A DNA stretch of 64,000 nt from Actinomyces graevenitzii C83 (lineage in GTDB: Bacteria > Actinomycetota > Actinomycetes > Actinomycetales > Actinomycetaceae), in NCBI RefSeq assembly GCF_000239695.1, contig NZ_JH470338.1, positions 1,280,613-1,344,612 on the forward strand, given 5' to 3'. A program made the position numbers and the translations under genes. Under the pieces are notes generated by a model. The model was not told the origin of the DNA. It saw only the letters and a program-made list of their open reading frames with translations, and made no database searches. This document shows positions 44,271 to 53,816 of this stretch, piece after piece (the stretch's first letter is position 1; each line of letters begins with the position of its first letter).

Positions 44271-45260
44271 CTAGATCCCATAGCGGTCATATTTGCCAGG
44301 TTTTACACCTTTGCTTTGTTCTTGGCCGCTTGGGCTATAGGTGCCTACATTAGTTGGTTGGGCTGTTAGTTGTGCAGGCTGCGAGCGCTTTTTTGAGGGG
44401 ATTGCCAGGAAGACCACTAGGCCAACTACGGCTGCAACTATTACGCCGATCAGCGCGTAAATCAGGGTGTTTCCCGATGATCCTGACTTAGCGTCAGAAG
44501 CTTGGTTCTTCGCGTTATCAGCGCCTGCAGCCTTATTTTGGTTGGGTGCAGCAGAGGGAGTTTGGCTAGTTTTTCCGCTGCCGGGGTTCCCCACTAACTC
44601 GTAGTCACCAGTGTTTATGGTTATGGTGTTGCCATCTACTTTGCCACCCTCGTGGGATACAATTCCGCCCGCGAAAGTGAAGCTATGTACGATATTTCCT
44701 TCATAAGTGACGGCAGAGGTGACTGACCCAGTTACGCGCACATTGTCGCCGTCGGCTTTAAGAACAAAACCGTAGTGGCCGTCTCCTTGCAGGGCCTTCT
44801 TAAGCGAGCCAACCCCTTCGACGGCGCAGACTTCTATGCCTTGGTACTGCTCAACTTCTGCCTTGGTTACTTCTGCACCCAGGTAATTGACTTGCTTTGC
44901 GTGAGTAGAGTCTTTAGTGCATATGCTTCTGGTAGATTCACCGTTTTGCTCAAGAGCATGGGTTTTTGCCGATACGTATATTTTGTCCCCATCTATTTTC
45001 ACATGCGTCCATATGCGCATACTGTCATAGGCGTGGGCAGGGGTAGCCGACAGCAGCAGGGAAAACGCCAGCATAAAAACCGCCAAAACCGCCCCTGCAC
45101 GAGCTGCAAACCCACCCGCCGCCAGCACACTATTGTGCGCCCCAGCACCCGCTGATAGCCCCGCCACGAGCGAGCGTTTAGGCATGTTAAGCCCCACCGC
45201 GAGTGCCCGCTCCCACACTTTCGCCGCGCGCGTGCGGACATTAGAAACAACCATGTTCAT
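44271..45260 (-). CDS. LppM-like surface protein with long N-terminal lead
   Basis: The 329-aa product shares the extended lead of its downstream neighbour (ERALAVGLNMPKRSLVAGL) before AVFMLAFSLLLSATPAHA. Cys pair in TRSICTKDSTHA and QYQGIEVCAVEG; LppM-like [20 protein letters not shown]; Gln/Asn/Ala linker; helix LIYALIGVIVAAVVGLVVFL; cytoplasmic tail of about 40 residues without repeats. TAAGGT (45268-45273) is 7 nt before the ATG. The paired leads suggest these two genes arose by tandem duplication. Function unknown. Confidence 0.74.
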   Translation of the reverse strand: MNMVVSNVRTRAAKVWERALAVGLNMPKRSLVAGLSAGAGAHNSVLAAGGFAARAGAVLAVFMLAFSLLLSATPAHAYDSMRIWTHVKIDGDKIYVSAKTHALEQNGESTRSICTKDSTHAKQVNYLGAEVTKAEVEQYQGIEVCAVEGVGSLKKALQGDGHYGFVLKADGDNVRVTGSVTSAVTYEGNIVHSFTFAGGIVSHEGGKVDGNTITINTGDYELVGNPGSGKTSQTPSAAPNQNKAAGADNAKNQASDAKSGSSGNTLIYALIGVIVAAVVGLVVFLAIPSKKRSQPAQLTAQPTNVGTYSPSGQEQSKGVKPGKYDRYGI

Positions 45261-45480
45261 GGCTTAAACCTTAGTCATTTTCACCCTTTGGTAGCCACTA
45301 AATTCCCACCTGCAGTACGTTTTGCGTAAAACAGCCGACGACGTCGTCGCAGCTACTGCCTTTACGTTACGGGCTGTGCGTGCCCACTAAATTACGGGCT
45401 ATACATACTGTTACATTGCGGGCCGCCGCGCTGCAGCTCCGCTAAAAACAGCCAGGTCCATTACCCGCCCAGATATAGAC

Positions 45481-45508
45481 AGCCAGGGCCGGTTTCCCGA
45501 CCCTGGCT
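45481..45508 (-). terminator. Intrinsic terminator of an LppM-like gene
   Basis: AGCCAGGGCCGG (45481-45492) pairs with CCGACCCTGGCT (45497-45508) with one mismatch. Same core as the hairpins at 40225 and 46377. The rest of the gap to 45260 is GC-rich, contains a palindromic GACGACGTCGTC near 45340 and shows no gene. Confidence 0.7.
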
Positions 45509-45534
45509 GAGTAGAAGGATTATTTGGTGGCGTC

Positions 45535-46314
45535 TCAGGCGCCCTGACCGCCCTGAGCGTTAGGGTTGTAGGGCTGCTGAGCACCGGGCTGAGCGGCGTT
45601 GGGAGCTGCCTGGCCCTGAGGGTACTGACCTGGCTGAGCGGCGTAAGGAGAAGCGGACTGCTGAGGCTGGGTCTTCTTCTTGAAACGCATGCGGAGGAAG
45701 GCCCCTAGGCCGGTACCACAACCAATTAGCCCACCGATTAGTGCGTACATCAGGATTTTGGAAGTGCCACCGGGCTTACCGACAACCTCGAACTTAGTAT
45801 CGGTGGTAACGAAGGTGTTACCTTCAACCTTACCGCCGCTGGAAGAAACGATGCCGTCATTGAAGGTGAAGCGGTACTCGATGTCACCGATAGAGGCGAA
45901 GCGGTTGCTAGAGGTGCTCTTGACGGTTAGTTTGTCGCCATCGCGTTTGATAGAGAAACCGAAAGCGGAGGAAGAGTCATTCTCATTTAGCTTACCCTCG
46001 GCCTCGATGACACAAACTTCTACGCCCTTGTACTGTTCCACCCCAGACTTGGTGACTTTACCGTCGGAGCTCTTGGTAGCCGAGTTTTTCATGCTATCGC
46101 AAATTGCCTTGGCGGAGCCATACTCGCTAGGCACGTGCATCTTCAGTGAGATAGCCAGGTTTTCACCACTGAATTTCATGCCAAGCCATACCTTGAAGCT
46201 GTCAGCGTGAGCCGGAGAAGTCACTCCTAGCAGCGAAAAAGCCAGCACAAAAGCAGCTAGTGCGGCACCTACGCGCGCAATCATTGCGCGGGGGTTAACG
46301 TTAATAGCGTTCAT
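45535..46314 (-). CDS. LppM-like surface protein with Pro/Gln/Ala tail
   Basis: The 259-aa product: signal peptide [29 protein letters not shown] (ends PAHA), Cys pair in AKAICDSMKN and QYKGVEVCVIEA, segment [20 protein letters not shown], helix ILMYALIGGLIGCGTGLGAFL, basic RMRFKKKTQ, then about 45 residues of QPG/AQ/NAQ tail ending PNAQGGQGA. TAGGGT at 46321-46326 is 6 nt before the ATG. There is almost no linker between ectodomain and helix, so the domain would sit close to the membrane. Function unknown. Confidence 0.75.
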   Translation of the reverse strand: MNAINVNPRAMIARVGAALAAFVLAFSLLGVTSPAHADSFKVWLGMKFSGENLAISLKMHVPSEYGSAKAICDSMKNSATKSSDGKVTKSGVEQYKGVEVCVIEAEGKLNENDSSSAFGFSIKRDGDKLTVKSTSSNRFASIGDIEYRFTFNDGIVSSSGGKVEGNTFVTTDTKFEVVGKPGGTSKILMYALIGGLIGCGTGLGAFLRMRFKKKTQPQQSASPYAAQPGQYPQGQAAPNAAQPGAQQPYNPNAQGGQGA

Positions 46315-46376
46315 GGCTTAACCCTATTAGTTTTTATCTGTTCAGGCACAATCTGGTTGTTTTCTTTCAAAACAAA

Positions 46377-46406
46377 ACCAGGGCCGGGGGTTAATCCGAC
46401 CCTGGT
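46377..46406 (-). terminator. Intrinsic terminator of an LppM-like gene
   Basis: ACCAGGGCCGG (46377-46387) pairs with CCGACCCTGGT (46396-46406), one mismatch, followed on the minus strand by TTTGTTTTG. Lies 22 bp after the stop at 46428. Confidence 0.8.
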
Positions 46407-46427
46407 CTTGAGAAGAAAAAGCGTTAG

Positions 46428-47288
46428 CTAGCCGTTGTAGCCCTGCTGGCCGTAAGGCTGAGCCTGCTGACCATAGCCCTGCGGTTGCTGGCCGTAGCCT
46501 TGAGGCTGCTGTCCGTAAGGCTGAGCTTGCTGTCCGTAACCGGGCTGGCCATAAGCCTGCTGGCCATAGCCCTGGGGCTGACCGTAACCCTGCTGGCCGT
46601 AAGGCTGACCGTAGCCACCGTACTGAGGCTGGGGCTGCTTCTTAGAACGCATCACGAAGAAGACGGCCACCCCAGCGCCGATCACAACTACCAGTCCGAT
46701 CAGCACAAACATCAGCATGTTGGAGCCGCTGCCAGGCTTACCGGTTACCTCAAAGCTACTGCTATTGGCAATGAAGGTGTTTCCGTCAACCTTGCCGCCG
46801 CTAGAAGAAACCACCCCACCATCAAAGGTGATACGCACCTCCGTGCTGGCTGCCGAGGAGGTGAAGGAGCCGCCGCTGCCTTTAACCTTGATATTGTCAC
46901 CATCACGGCTAACAGAGATGCCAAGTGATGAGCCTGATTTGTCTACTACCTCACTGAGGCTCCCACTGCTTTCAATGGTGCAAACCTCAACGCCCTCGTA
47001 TTGCTCTACCTCAATCTTGTCGACTTTTTTGCCGATCTTCGTTGAGCTGGCTTCGCTCTTGCTCTTCTCACAGAGACTCTTGGTAGACATCCCATACTGC
47101 TCGGGAACGTGCATTTTAAGCGACAAAGTCACCTTGTCCCCACTGAATTTAAGCTCAGTCCAGGTCTTTACATCGTCAGCGTGAGCTGGGGAAACCATAG
47201 TCAGTAAAGAAAAAGCCAGCACAAAAGCGGCTAAAGCAGCGCCTACACGCGCCAAAACCGTGCGCGGGTTGAAAGTAACAGCGTTCAT
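46428..47288 (-). CDS. LppM-like surface protein with YGQQ repeat tail
   Basis: The 286-aa product: signal peptide [22 protein letters not shown], ending SPAHA; Cys pair in [10 protein letters not shown] and [12 protein letters not shown]; LppM-like [20 protein letters not shown]; helix [29 protein letters not shown]; then about 65 residues made almost only of [18 protein letters not shown] units. The tail DNA (46430-46625) is an imperfect tandem repeat. TAGGAT at 47296-47301 lies 7 nt before the ATG. The signal peptide and first 20 residues are nearly those of the 45535 gene. Function unknown; the low-complexity tail is predicted to face the cytoplasm. Confidence 0.75.
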   Translation of the reverse strand: MNAVTFNPRTVLARVGAALAAFVLAFSLLTMVSPAHADDVKTWTELKFSGDKVTLSLKMHVPEQYGMSTKSLCEKSKSEASSTKIGKKVDKIEVEQYEGVEVCTIESSGSLSEVVDKSGSSLGISVSRDGDNIKVKGSGGSFTSSAASTEVRITFDGGVVSSSGGKVDGNTFIANSSSFEVTGKPGSGSNMLMFVLIGLVVVIGAGVAVFFVMRSKKQPQPQYGGYGQPYGQQGYGQPQGYGQQAYGQPGYGQQAQPYGQQPQGYGQQPQGYGQQAQPYGQQGYNG

Positions 47289-47488
47289 GGATCCAATCCT
47301 AATGCCATTGCCACGTCATTCGCCTCATTTTTAAGGGGATCAATCCCTAGCACCATCAGCACATCCTGACTGCCTTCACCTGTACAACACAAGGTAAGAC
47401 CACACTGCAGTGCTCCCCCATACCTGCGCAGTGCTCCCCCATGCCTGCCGCGCAGCTTTGCTCGTGCAAGGGATGCACAGTAATTACA

Positions 47489-47518
47489 ATAATGGCGCAG
47501 CCTAAGCTGCGCCATTAT
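47489..47518 (-). terminator. Intrinsic terminator of the gene at 47535
   Basis: ATAATGGCGCAG (47489-47500) pairs perfectly with 47507-47518, followed on the minus strand by TGTAATTA. The rest of the gap (47290-47480) contains a tandem pair of GCAGTGCTCCCCCAT-type repeats at 47407-47445 and no gene. Confidence 0.75.
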
Positions 47519-47534
47519 CTGTAAACACCGTTAG

Positions 47535-48701
47535 TTAGCGGAACATATCCTCAAAGCCTGAACCTTCAAGCTTGTAGTAGTAACCGTCTTCACCCGGGTA
47601 GTAGGCCACGCCGTCCTGGTAGTACAGGCCGTTGGGGTGGTAGCCATCTTCAATGGTTTCTTCACCCGCAGTGGGGGCCTGCTCATATGCGGGCTCTGTA
47701 TAGTCCTCGTAGCCAGCATCGGCATAGTCCTCATCGCCGGCACCAGAGTCATAGACCCCGCCCTCTACGTAAGATTCGTAGCCATCGCTTTCGTAAACGC
47801 CCTGCTCAGCCGCTGCAGCATAAGTGGCGGCCATAGCGGCATTGTTATCAGCATCAGGAGTGTGGATTAGCGGCACGCCGGGGATACCAGCCGCAGGAAC
47901 CTCAGATTCGCTGATTGGGGCAATCTCAGACAAAGAAACCGTCTGGCCCTGCGGGTCAGGGATCTGACCGGCTGCAATAGCCGCCTTAGTAGCCAGACTT
48001 TCCTTAACGCGCTTGTAAATACGCACGCCACCCAGCCACAAAATACCGGCCAAGATCAGGCAGGAAGCAATACCCAGCACCCATCGCACCACATGCTGTA
48101 GGGCAAGCGAGGGAACCGTACCCACTACTTCAAAGGAGGTAGCACCCTTTTTAGGAACAGCGGTGGAGCCCTTAACGTCGGCGTTCTTGTAGGAAACAAT
48201 CTTGCCGTCGTACTTGACCGTCACGTGCGAGACAATCAGCTGGTTAGAGATAGCGATGTAGCGAGGGATAGACACCTTCACACGGTGGTCTTTGTCGGTG
48301 CTCATGTTGAAGCCACCGAACTGCGTAAGCGCAGCCGGGCCAGCACCGTTTTGGAAAGCGCCCTCTACCTTGGCTTCACATACCTCACGACCATTGCGCT
48401 TACTTACCCAGGTAACCACTTTGGCGTTGTGAGTGGTGGTTTTCTTGTTTTGATCTGCACCTTTTTGAATGGTCTTGCAGATAACAGCTGGTTTCAAACC
48501 AGTGTGCGAACCGGGCGCAAACGCGAAGTCAAGCACCGCGTAGTTTTCGCCCTTTACGTTAACGTTAAACCAAATCTCATTGGGCTGCGAGGTTTCAGCT
48601 TGAACCTCAGAGACGCTTAGCGGCGCCATAAAAACCAGCAGCCCCGCCACTAAAGCCGCAAGCACGCGGCTAGTTACAGACTTGTAGTTAAGGGTGTTCA
48701 C
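47535..48701 (-). CDS. Distant LppM-like membrane protein with acidic Tyr-rich tail
   Basis: I start it at the GTG at 48699-48701 (388 aa), because VNTLNYKSVTSRVLAALVAGL aligns with the family's MNA openings and TAGGCT lies 7 nt upstream. A TTG at 48728 inside purA is the alternative. Signal peptide ends VQA; Cys pair in PAVICKTIQKG and NGREVCEAKV; degenerate strand YDGKIVSYKNADVKGSTAVP; helix VLGIASCLILAGILWLGG. The cytoplasmic part is about 165 residues, strongly acidic with many Tyr (YESDGYESYVEGG, DYADAGYEDYTEP). It is the founding-side, most different member of the series, next to purA. Function unknown. Confidence 0.7.
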   Translation of the reverse strand: MNTLNYKSVTSRVLAALVAGLLVFMAPLSVSEVQAETSQPNEIWFNVNVKGENYAVLDFAFAPGSHTGLKPAVICKTIQKGADQNKKTTTHNAKVVTWVSKRNGREVCEAKVEGAFQNGAGPAALTQFGGFNMSTDKDHRVKVSIPRYIAISNQLIVSHVTVKYDGKIVSYKNADVKGSTAVPKKGATSFEVVGTVPSLALQHVVRWVLGIASCLILAGILWLGGVRIYKRVKESLATKAAIAAGQIPDPQGQTVSLSEIAPISESEVPAAGIPGVPLIHTPDADNNAAMAATYAAAAEQGVYESDGYESYVEGGVYDSGAGDEDYADAGYEDYTEPAYEQAPTAGEETIEDGYHPNGLYYQDGVAYYPGEDGYYYKLEGSGFEDMFR

Positions 48702-48720
48702 GGGTTCCAGCCTAGCAGCT

Positions 48721-50016
<1,296 letters not shown>

Positions 50017-50097
50017 CTATAAACGGCAAACGCCGCGTTGACCACACGACTGCATTAGTCTAGCGGCCCTATAGGCAGATTTCTAGATTTTGCCGTT

Positions 50098-50125
50098 ACT
50101 ATACCGCTTTATTTTGGTTTGGCAA
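50098..50125 (-). promoter_or_regulatory. Promoter of purA
   Basis: On the minus strand TTGCCA (50120-50125) and TATAGT (50098-50103) are spaced by 16 bp, matching a housekeeping promoter with five of six bases in each box. It lies 91 bp upstream of the purA start. Confidence 0.65.
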
Positions 50126-50233
50126 GCACCCACTGTGGTGTCCACCCTATCCCCTACCCCGCTGCACATATTGTGACCTGCGGGAATACTTTTTTGTTCG
50201 GTGTGGTTGGCCCTAGTGTCATCACCTGACATA

Positions 50234-50271
50234 TGGCGACGGCGCCAGGAAGGTCCCCGACGCCGTCGCCA
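50234..50271. terminator. Hairpin after the ribokinase operon
   Basis: An 11-bp perfect stem, TGGCGACGGCG (50234-50244) with 50261-50271, lies in the 366-bp gap between purA and rbsK. It is 103 bp past the rbsK stop and has no T-run on the minus strand, but CCTTTTA follows on the plus strand. The rest of the gap holds the purA promoter and no gene. Confidence 0.45.
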
Positions 50272-50373
50272 CACCTTTTAGCTTAAAGCCGCACTTTATG
50301 CGCATTTCTTATGCACGCCTGGGTTGAGCGTGCTTGAGCTGGACGCTCCTGAGCTGGGTGTGCTCAAACGCGC

Positions 50374-51327
50374 TCACTTTAGGAACTCGCGCACCTCATC
50401 AGCACTGGCGTAGGAGGCCTGCGCGCCCACCTTGGTGGTGGAGCAGGCCGCTACCGCCGCAGCTAGGGTGGCGCCGTCGGCAAGTGAGACGCCGGCAGCC
50501 AAAGCCGACAGCAGCGTGCCCATGAAAGAGTCGCCAGCGCCGGTGGTGTCTACCGGGTTGACCTTGAAAGCTGCCACCCATTCGAGGCGGCCCTCCTCAT
50601 AGATCAGGGAGCCGGCCCCACCCAAGGTGAGGACCCCGCGCTTAACGCCAGTGGCCATGAAAGCCTTAGCTACCTGCTCTAGGTCTGCAGTGTCTACGCT
50701 TTGACCACTGACCAGAGACAACTCGTGCTGGTTGACGATCAGCACATCGGTTAGTTCCAGCAGTTCGGGTGAGAGCTGACGGGCCGGGGAAACATTGAGA
50801 ACCACCGGCACGCCAGCCTCGTGGGCGCAGCGGGCCGCAGCGGTGACAGTTTCCAGGCTTACCTCCAGGCACAATCCCAGGGCCCCAGCCTCAGCGATTA
50901 CCTGCGCCTTATCAACCACATCAGCCGGGGTGAGGGTGGCGTTAGCGCCGGGTGAGATCACAATGGTGTTCTCAGCGGCGCCGTCCACAGTAATCATGGC
51001 GGTGCCGGTAGCCACTTCACGTTCATAAACGTGGCGGGTGTCTACCCCCTTTAGCGCCAGGGATTCGAGCAGCAACTGGCCGTTGCCGTCGCGCCCAACC
51101 GCCCCAATCATCACGGTGGGCACACCCAGCAAAGCAGCCGTGGCAGCCTGGTTGGCTGATTTACCGCCCGGCAAGATACGCAGATCTGAGCCAACTACAG
51201 TTTCACCCGGACCAGGTAGGCGCTGGGTGGTTACCGTTAGGTCCGCGTTCAGAGAGCCTAAAGCCACCACCGGGGCACCTAAACGGTCTAACGCCTCCAG
51301 GGCGCGGCCACGATCAGCTACGTTCAC
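50374..51327 (-). CDS. rbsK: Ribokinase (PfkB family)
   Basis: The 317-aa PfkB-family kinase should phosphorylate ribose released by the nucleoside hydrolase two genes upstream. Motifs: GSLNADLTVTTQRLPGPGETV, LPGGKSANQAATAALLG (PfkB signature 1) and NPVDTTGAGDSFMGTLLSAL with the catalytic Asp (signature 2). It starts at a GTG that overlaps the MFS gene stop (GTGA). Ribose specificity is inferred from operon context and the GGKSANQA segment. Confidence 0.9.
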   Translation of the reverse strand: MNVADRGRALEALDRLGAPVVALGSLNADLTVTTQRLPGPGETVVGSDLRILPGGKSANQAATAALLGVPTVMIGAVGRDGNGQLLLESLALKGVDTRHVYEREVATGTAMITVDGAAENTIVISPGANATLTPADVVDKAQVIAEAGALGLCLEVSLETVTAAARCAHEAGVPVVLNVSPARQLSPELLELTDVLIVNQHELSLVSGQSVDTADLEQVAKAFMATGVKRGVLTLGGAGSLIYEEGRLEWVAAFKVNPVDTTGAGDSFMGTLLSALAAGVSLADGATLAAAVAACSTTKVGAQASYASADEVREFLK

Positions 51328-52724
51328 GCCGCCGTCTCCTTTTCAACCGCCGGCGCGGGGATCAGCAGCGAGCTAGCAAAAGCCAAGGCCAGCAACACCA
51401 AACCGGTGATAACTGCACCCTGGAAACCGCCTAGGCCGTTACCTAGCGTCACCGAGACTGCCGGCAGGATCGCGAAGGAAATACCCGCACCCAGGTTGAA
51501 AGCACCAGCGTTAAGGCCTGGCAGGTAGCCGGGGTTGTCGCTGGGAGAAAGCACCACACCTAGACCGTTGAGCATAATGTTGCTCATACCGGCATAGGTG
51601 ATACCCACAAACACGTTAACTGCCAGCAGTAGCACTGGGGTGGCGCTTGGAGAAATCACAAAAATCGCGCCCAAGCCAATCACCGTGCCCAGCAAGCCCA
51701 CGCGCAGCACCTTACGGTAGCCAAAGCGGCCGGCCAGGGTGCCAGATACCGGGCCCATTAGTAGGCCGGCAATGGCGTAAGGGGTCAGGGTCCAGAAAGA
51801 GACGACGTCGGGGCTAAGGCCCGGCCCGTAATCAGTGTCCTGAGCTAGACCCGGCACCAAACCGTTCATAACCGCAAACACGCCGGTCATGGTTAGGGTG
51901 GTGGTCAGCAGCAGCGCCCAGGTGGAACGCGACTGGAGGTAGACGGTAGCCACCAGGGGCTGGCTGGTGCGGTCCTCCTGGATCCAGAAAGCCACAGCAG
52001 ACAAAGCAGCCAGCAGGAACAGGCCCGCCACCAGCCAAAAGTTAGCGTTGGAGAGTTTAGCTAGCTCATTGAAGATGATTAGCAGCGCACCTACCGCCAC
52101 CACCAGGGCAATAGTGCCGGACCAGTCCATGCGGTGGTCGCCGGGCACCAGGGATTCATCGGTTAGGAAGGCTACCGCCACCGCCGCCAACACGGCGATT
52201 ACAGCCATAGTCCAAAATACTGAGCCGAAACCAAAGTTTTGGGCTAGCCAGCCACCAGCTAGGGCATCCACACCCGCAATACCACCGTTTACGGCGGTAA
52301 TTACGCCTAGCAGGGTGCCGTAACGCTTGGGGTCAGGTACGGCCACGCGCAGCATAATCAGACACACGGGCACGGTCGGCCCGGCCACGCCCTGAATCAC
52401 GCGGCCCACAAATAGCAGCTCCACTGAGCCAGTCATGCCAGCCAGCGCAGAAAGCACACAACCCACGGCGGTTAGCGCCATCATGCCGGTTAGTAGTTTG
52501 CGCCGCCCGATCATGTCACCTAGGCGGGGCAGGAACAGGCTAAATAGCGCGGCAGCCGTGAAGAACACGGTCTGGGTTAAGCCGATTACGTCGTCGGTGG
52601 TTTTTAGCTCCTTGGCCATCACTCTCAGGGCCGGAGAGAGCATGGAGGCATTGAGCTGGAAGGCAAAGCAGGCCACCAGCAATGCGGTCATAACCGCCGC
52701 TGTTGAGCGTTTAGTGACGCTCAT
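51324..52724 (-). CDS. MFS transporter, probable nucleoside or ribose carrier
   Basis: The 466-aa protein has 12 to 14 predicted membrane helices and the MFS loop 2-3 signature LFLPRLGDMIGRRKL. It resembles drug-proton antiporter-type (DHA) carriers in the first half. It sits between a nucleoside hydrolase and ribokinase with 4-nt overlaps on both sides, so import of nucleosides is the likely role. This is contextual; multidrug efflux cannot be excluded from sequence alone. Confidence 0.8.
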   Translation of the reverse strand: MSVTKRSTAAVMTALLVACFAFQLNASMLSPALRVMAKELKTTDDVIGLTQTVFFTAAALFSLFLPRLGDMIGRRKLLTGMMALTAVGCVLSALAGMTGSVELLFVGRVIQGVAGPTVPVCLIMLRVAVPDPKRYGTLLGVITAVNGGIAGVDALAGGWLAQNFGFGSVFWTMAVIAVLAAVAVAFLTDESLVPGDHRMDWSGTIALVVAVGALLIIFNELAKLSNANFWLVAGLFLLAALSAVAFWIQEDRTSQPLVATVYLQSRSTWALLLTTTLTMTGVFAVMNGLVPGLAQDTDYGPGLSPDVVSFWTLTPYAIAGLLMGPVSGTLAGRFGYRKVLRVGLLGTVIGLGAIFVISPSATPVLLLAVNVFVGITYAGMSNIMLNGLGVVLSPSDNPGYLPGLNAGAFNLGAGISFAILPAVSVTLGNGLGGFQGAVITGLVLLALAFASSLLIPAPAVEKETAA

Positions 52725-53683
52725 TTGCGGTCTTCCTTGGCGGCTAGATCCTTCTGTACGCGGTCAATGGAGTCAATTACCAGGTCCCAGAAGCGGTCAA
52801 AGTCCAGCTTGGTGGCGGCCTGGGTGTGGCAGTCGGGCCCGGCGGGGGCGCGGAAGTCGGCTACGGTCATGCCGGTGGTGAGCGTGCCGTTGAGTTCCAC
52901 ATCGATGGGGACCTTAACAGTTTCCACAATCTGCGGGTCGATCAGGTAGGCCACGGTGCACGGGTCGTGTACCGGCGGAAACTCAAAGCCTTGGGCGTCC
53001 TGGTAGGCCTTGCGGAAGAAGGTGAATAGGCCCAGCACAAAGTCGGCTACCGGGCCGCCCAGGTCAGCGATCTTGGCGGAGATAGCGTCAGTGGCTAGGG
53101 CCTGGTGGGTTAGGTCCAAGCCAACCATGGTTACCGGCCAGGGCTCGTTGAAAACAATGTGGGCTGCCTCAGGGTCAACCTTGATGTTGAATTCGGCTAC
53201 AGCAGACCAGTTACCTACGTGGTAGCCGCCACCCATTAGCACCACTTCACGCACGCGCTCTACGATGCGTGGTTCTTTACGCACTGCCAGGGCAATGTTG
53301 GTTAGCGGGCCGGTGGGAACTAGGGTGATTTCGCCGGGTGCGTGGGACATTACGGTTTCGATGATTACGTCGACGGCGTGGCGCGGGTCTAGGGCTACAG
53401 GTTCGGGTAGCTCGACGCCGTCTAGGCCAGAATCGCCGTGGCAGTCCGGGGCGGTTTCTACCGGGCGCAGTAGCGGGCGGGTGCAGCCTGCTGCGATCGG
53501 TACGTCTTGCATCCCGTAGACGGTGGCTAGGCTCAACGCATTGTTAGTTACTTTTTCTAGAGTTTGATTACCACCAACAGTGGTTACTGCCAGTAGCTCA
53601 ATGTTGGGGTTGGCGTGTGCCAGCAGCATAGCGACAGCGTCGTCATGACCCGGGTCGCAGTCGAGGATAATCTTCCTAGGCAT
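52721..53683 (-). CDS. Inosine-uridine type nucleoside hydrolase
   Basis: The 320-aa enzyme hydrolyses ribonucleosides to ribose and base. It carries the calcium-binding N-terminal signature KIILDCDPGHDDAVAML, VTTVGGNQTLEKVTNNAL, and the downstream VLMGGGYHVGNWSAVAEFNIKVDPEAA. First gene of the salvage operon with the MFS carrier and ribokinase. Which nucleosides it prefers cannot be told. Confidence 0.93.
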   Translation of the reverse strand: MPRKIILDCDPGHDDAVAMLLAHANPNIELLAVTTVGGNQTLEKVTNNALSLATVYGMQDVPIAAGCTRPLLRPVETAPDCHGDSGLDGVELPEPVALDPRHAVDVIIETVMSHAPGEITLVPTGPLTNIALAVRKEPRIVERVREVVLMGGGYHVGNWSAVAEFNIKVDPEAAHIVFNEPWPVTMVGLDLTHQALATDAISAKIADLGGPVADFVLGLFTFFRKAYQDAQGFEFPPVHDPCTVAYLIDPQIVETVKVPIDVELNGTLTTGMTVADFRAPAGPDCHTQAATKLDFDRFWDLVIDSIDRVQKDLAAKEDRK

Positions 53684-53747
53684 TAGGTCGCGTGCCTCTC
53701 AATTGTGGTGGGTGTGGTCACAATATTTTACACACATATAAATAAAT

Positions 53748-53775
53748 GTGCCCCAGGTTATATAACCTAGGGCAC
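53748..53775 (-). terminator. Hairpin after fba
   Basis: GTGCCCCAGGTTAT (53748-53761) pairs with ATAACCTAGGGCAC (53762-53775) with one mismatch and practically no loop. On the minus strand ATTTATTTATA follows. It ends fba transcription. Confidence 0.75.
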
Positions 53776-53816
53776 ATTCAGCGATTAAACGCTAGTTGCC
53801 TTAGCGGCAGTTAAGC

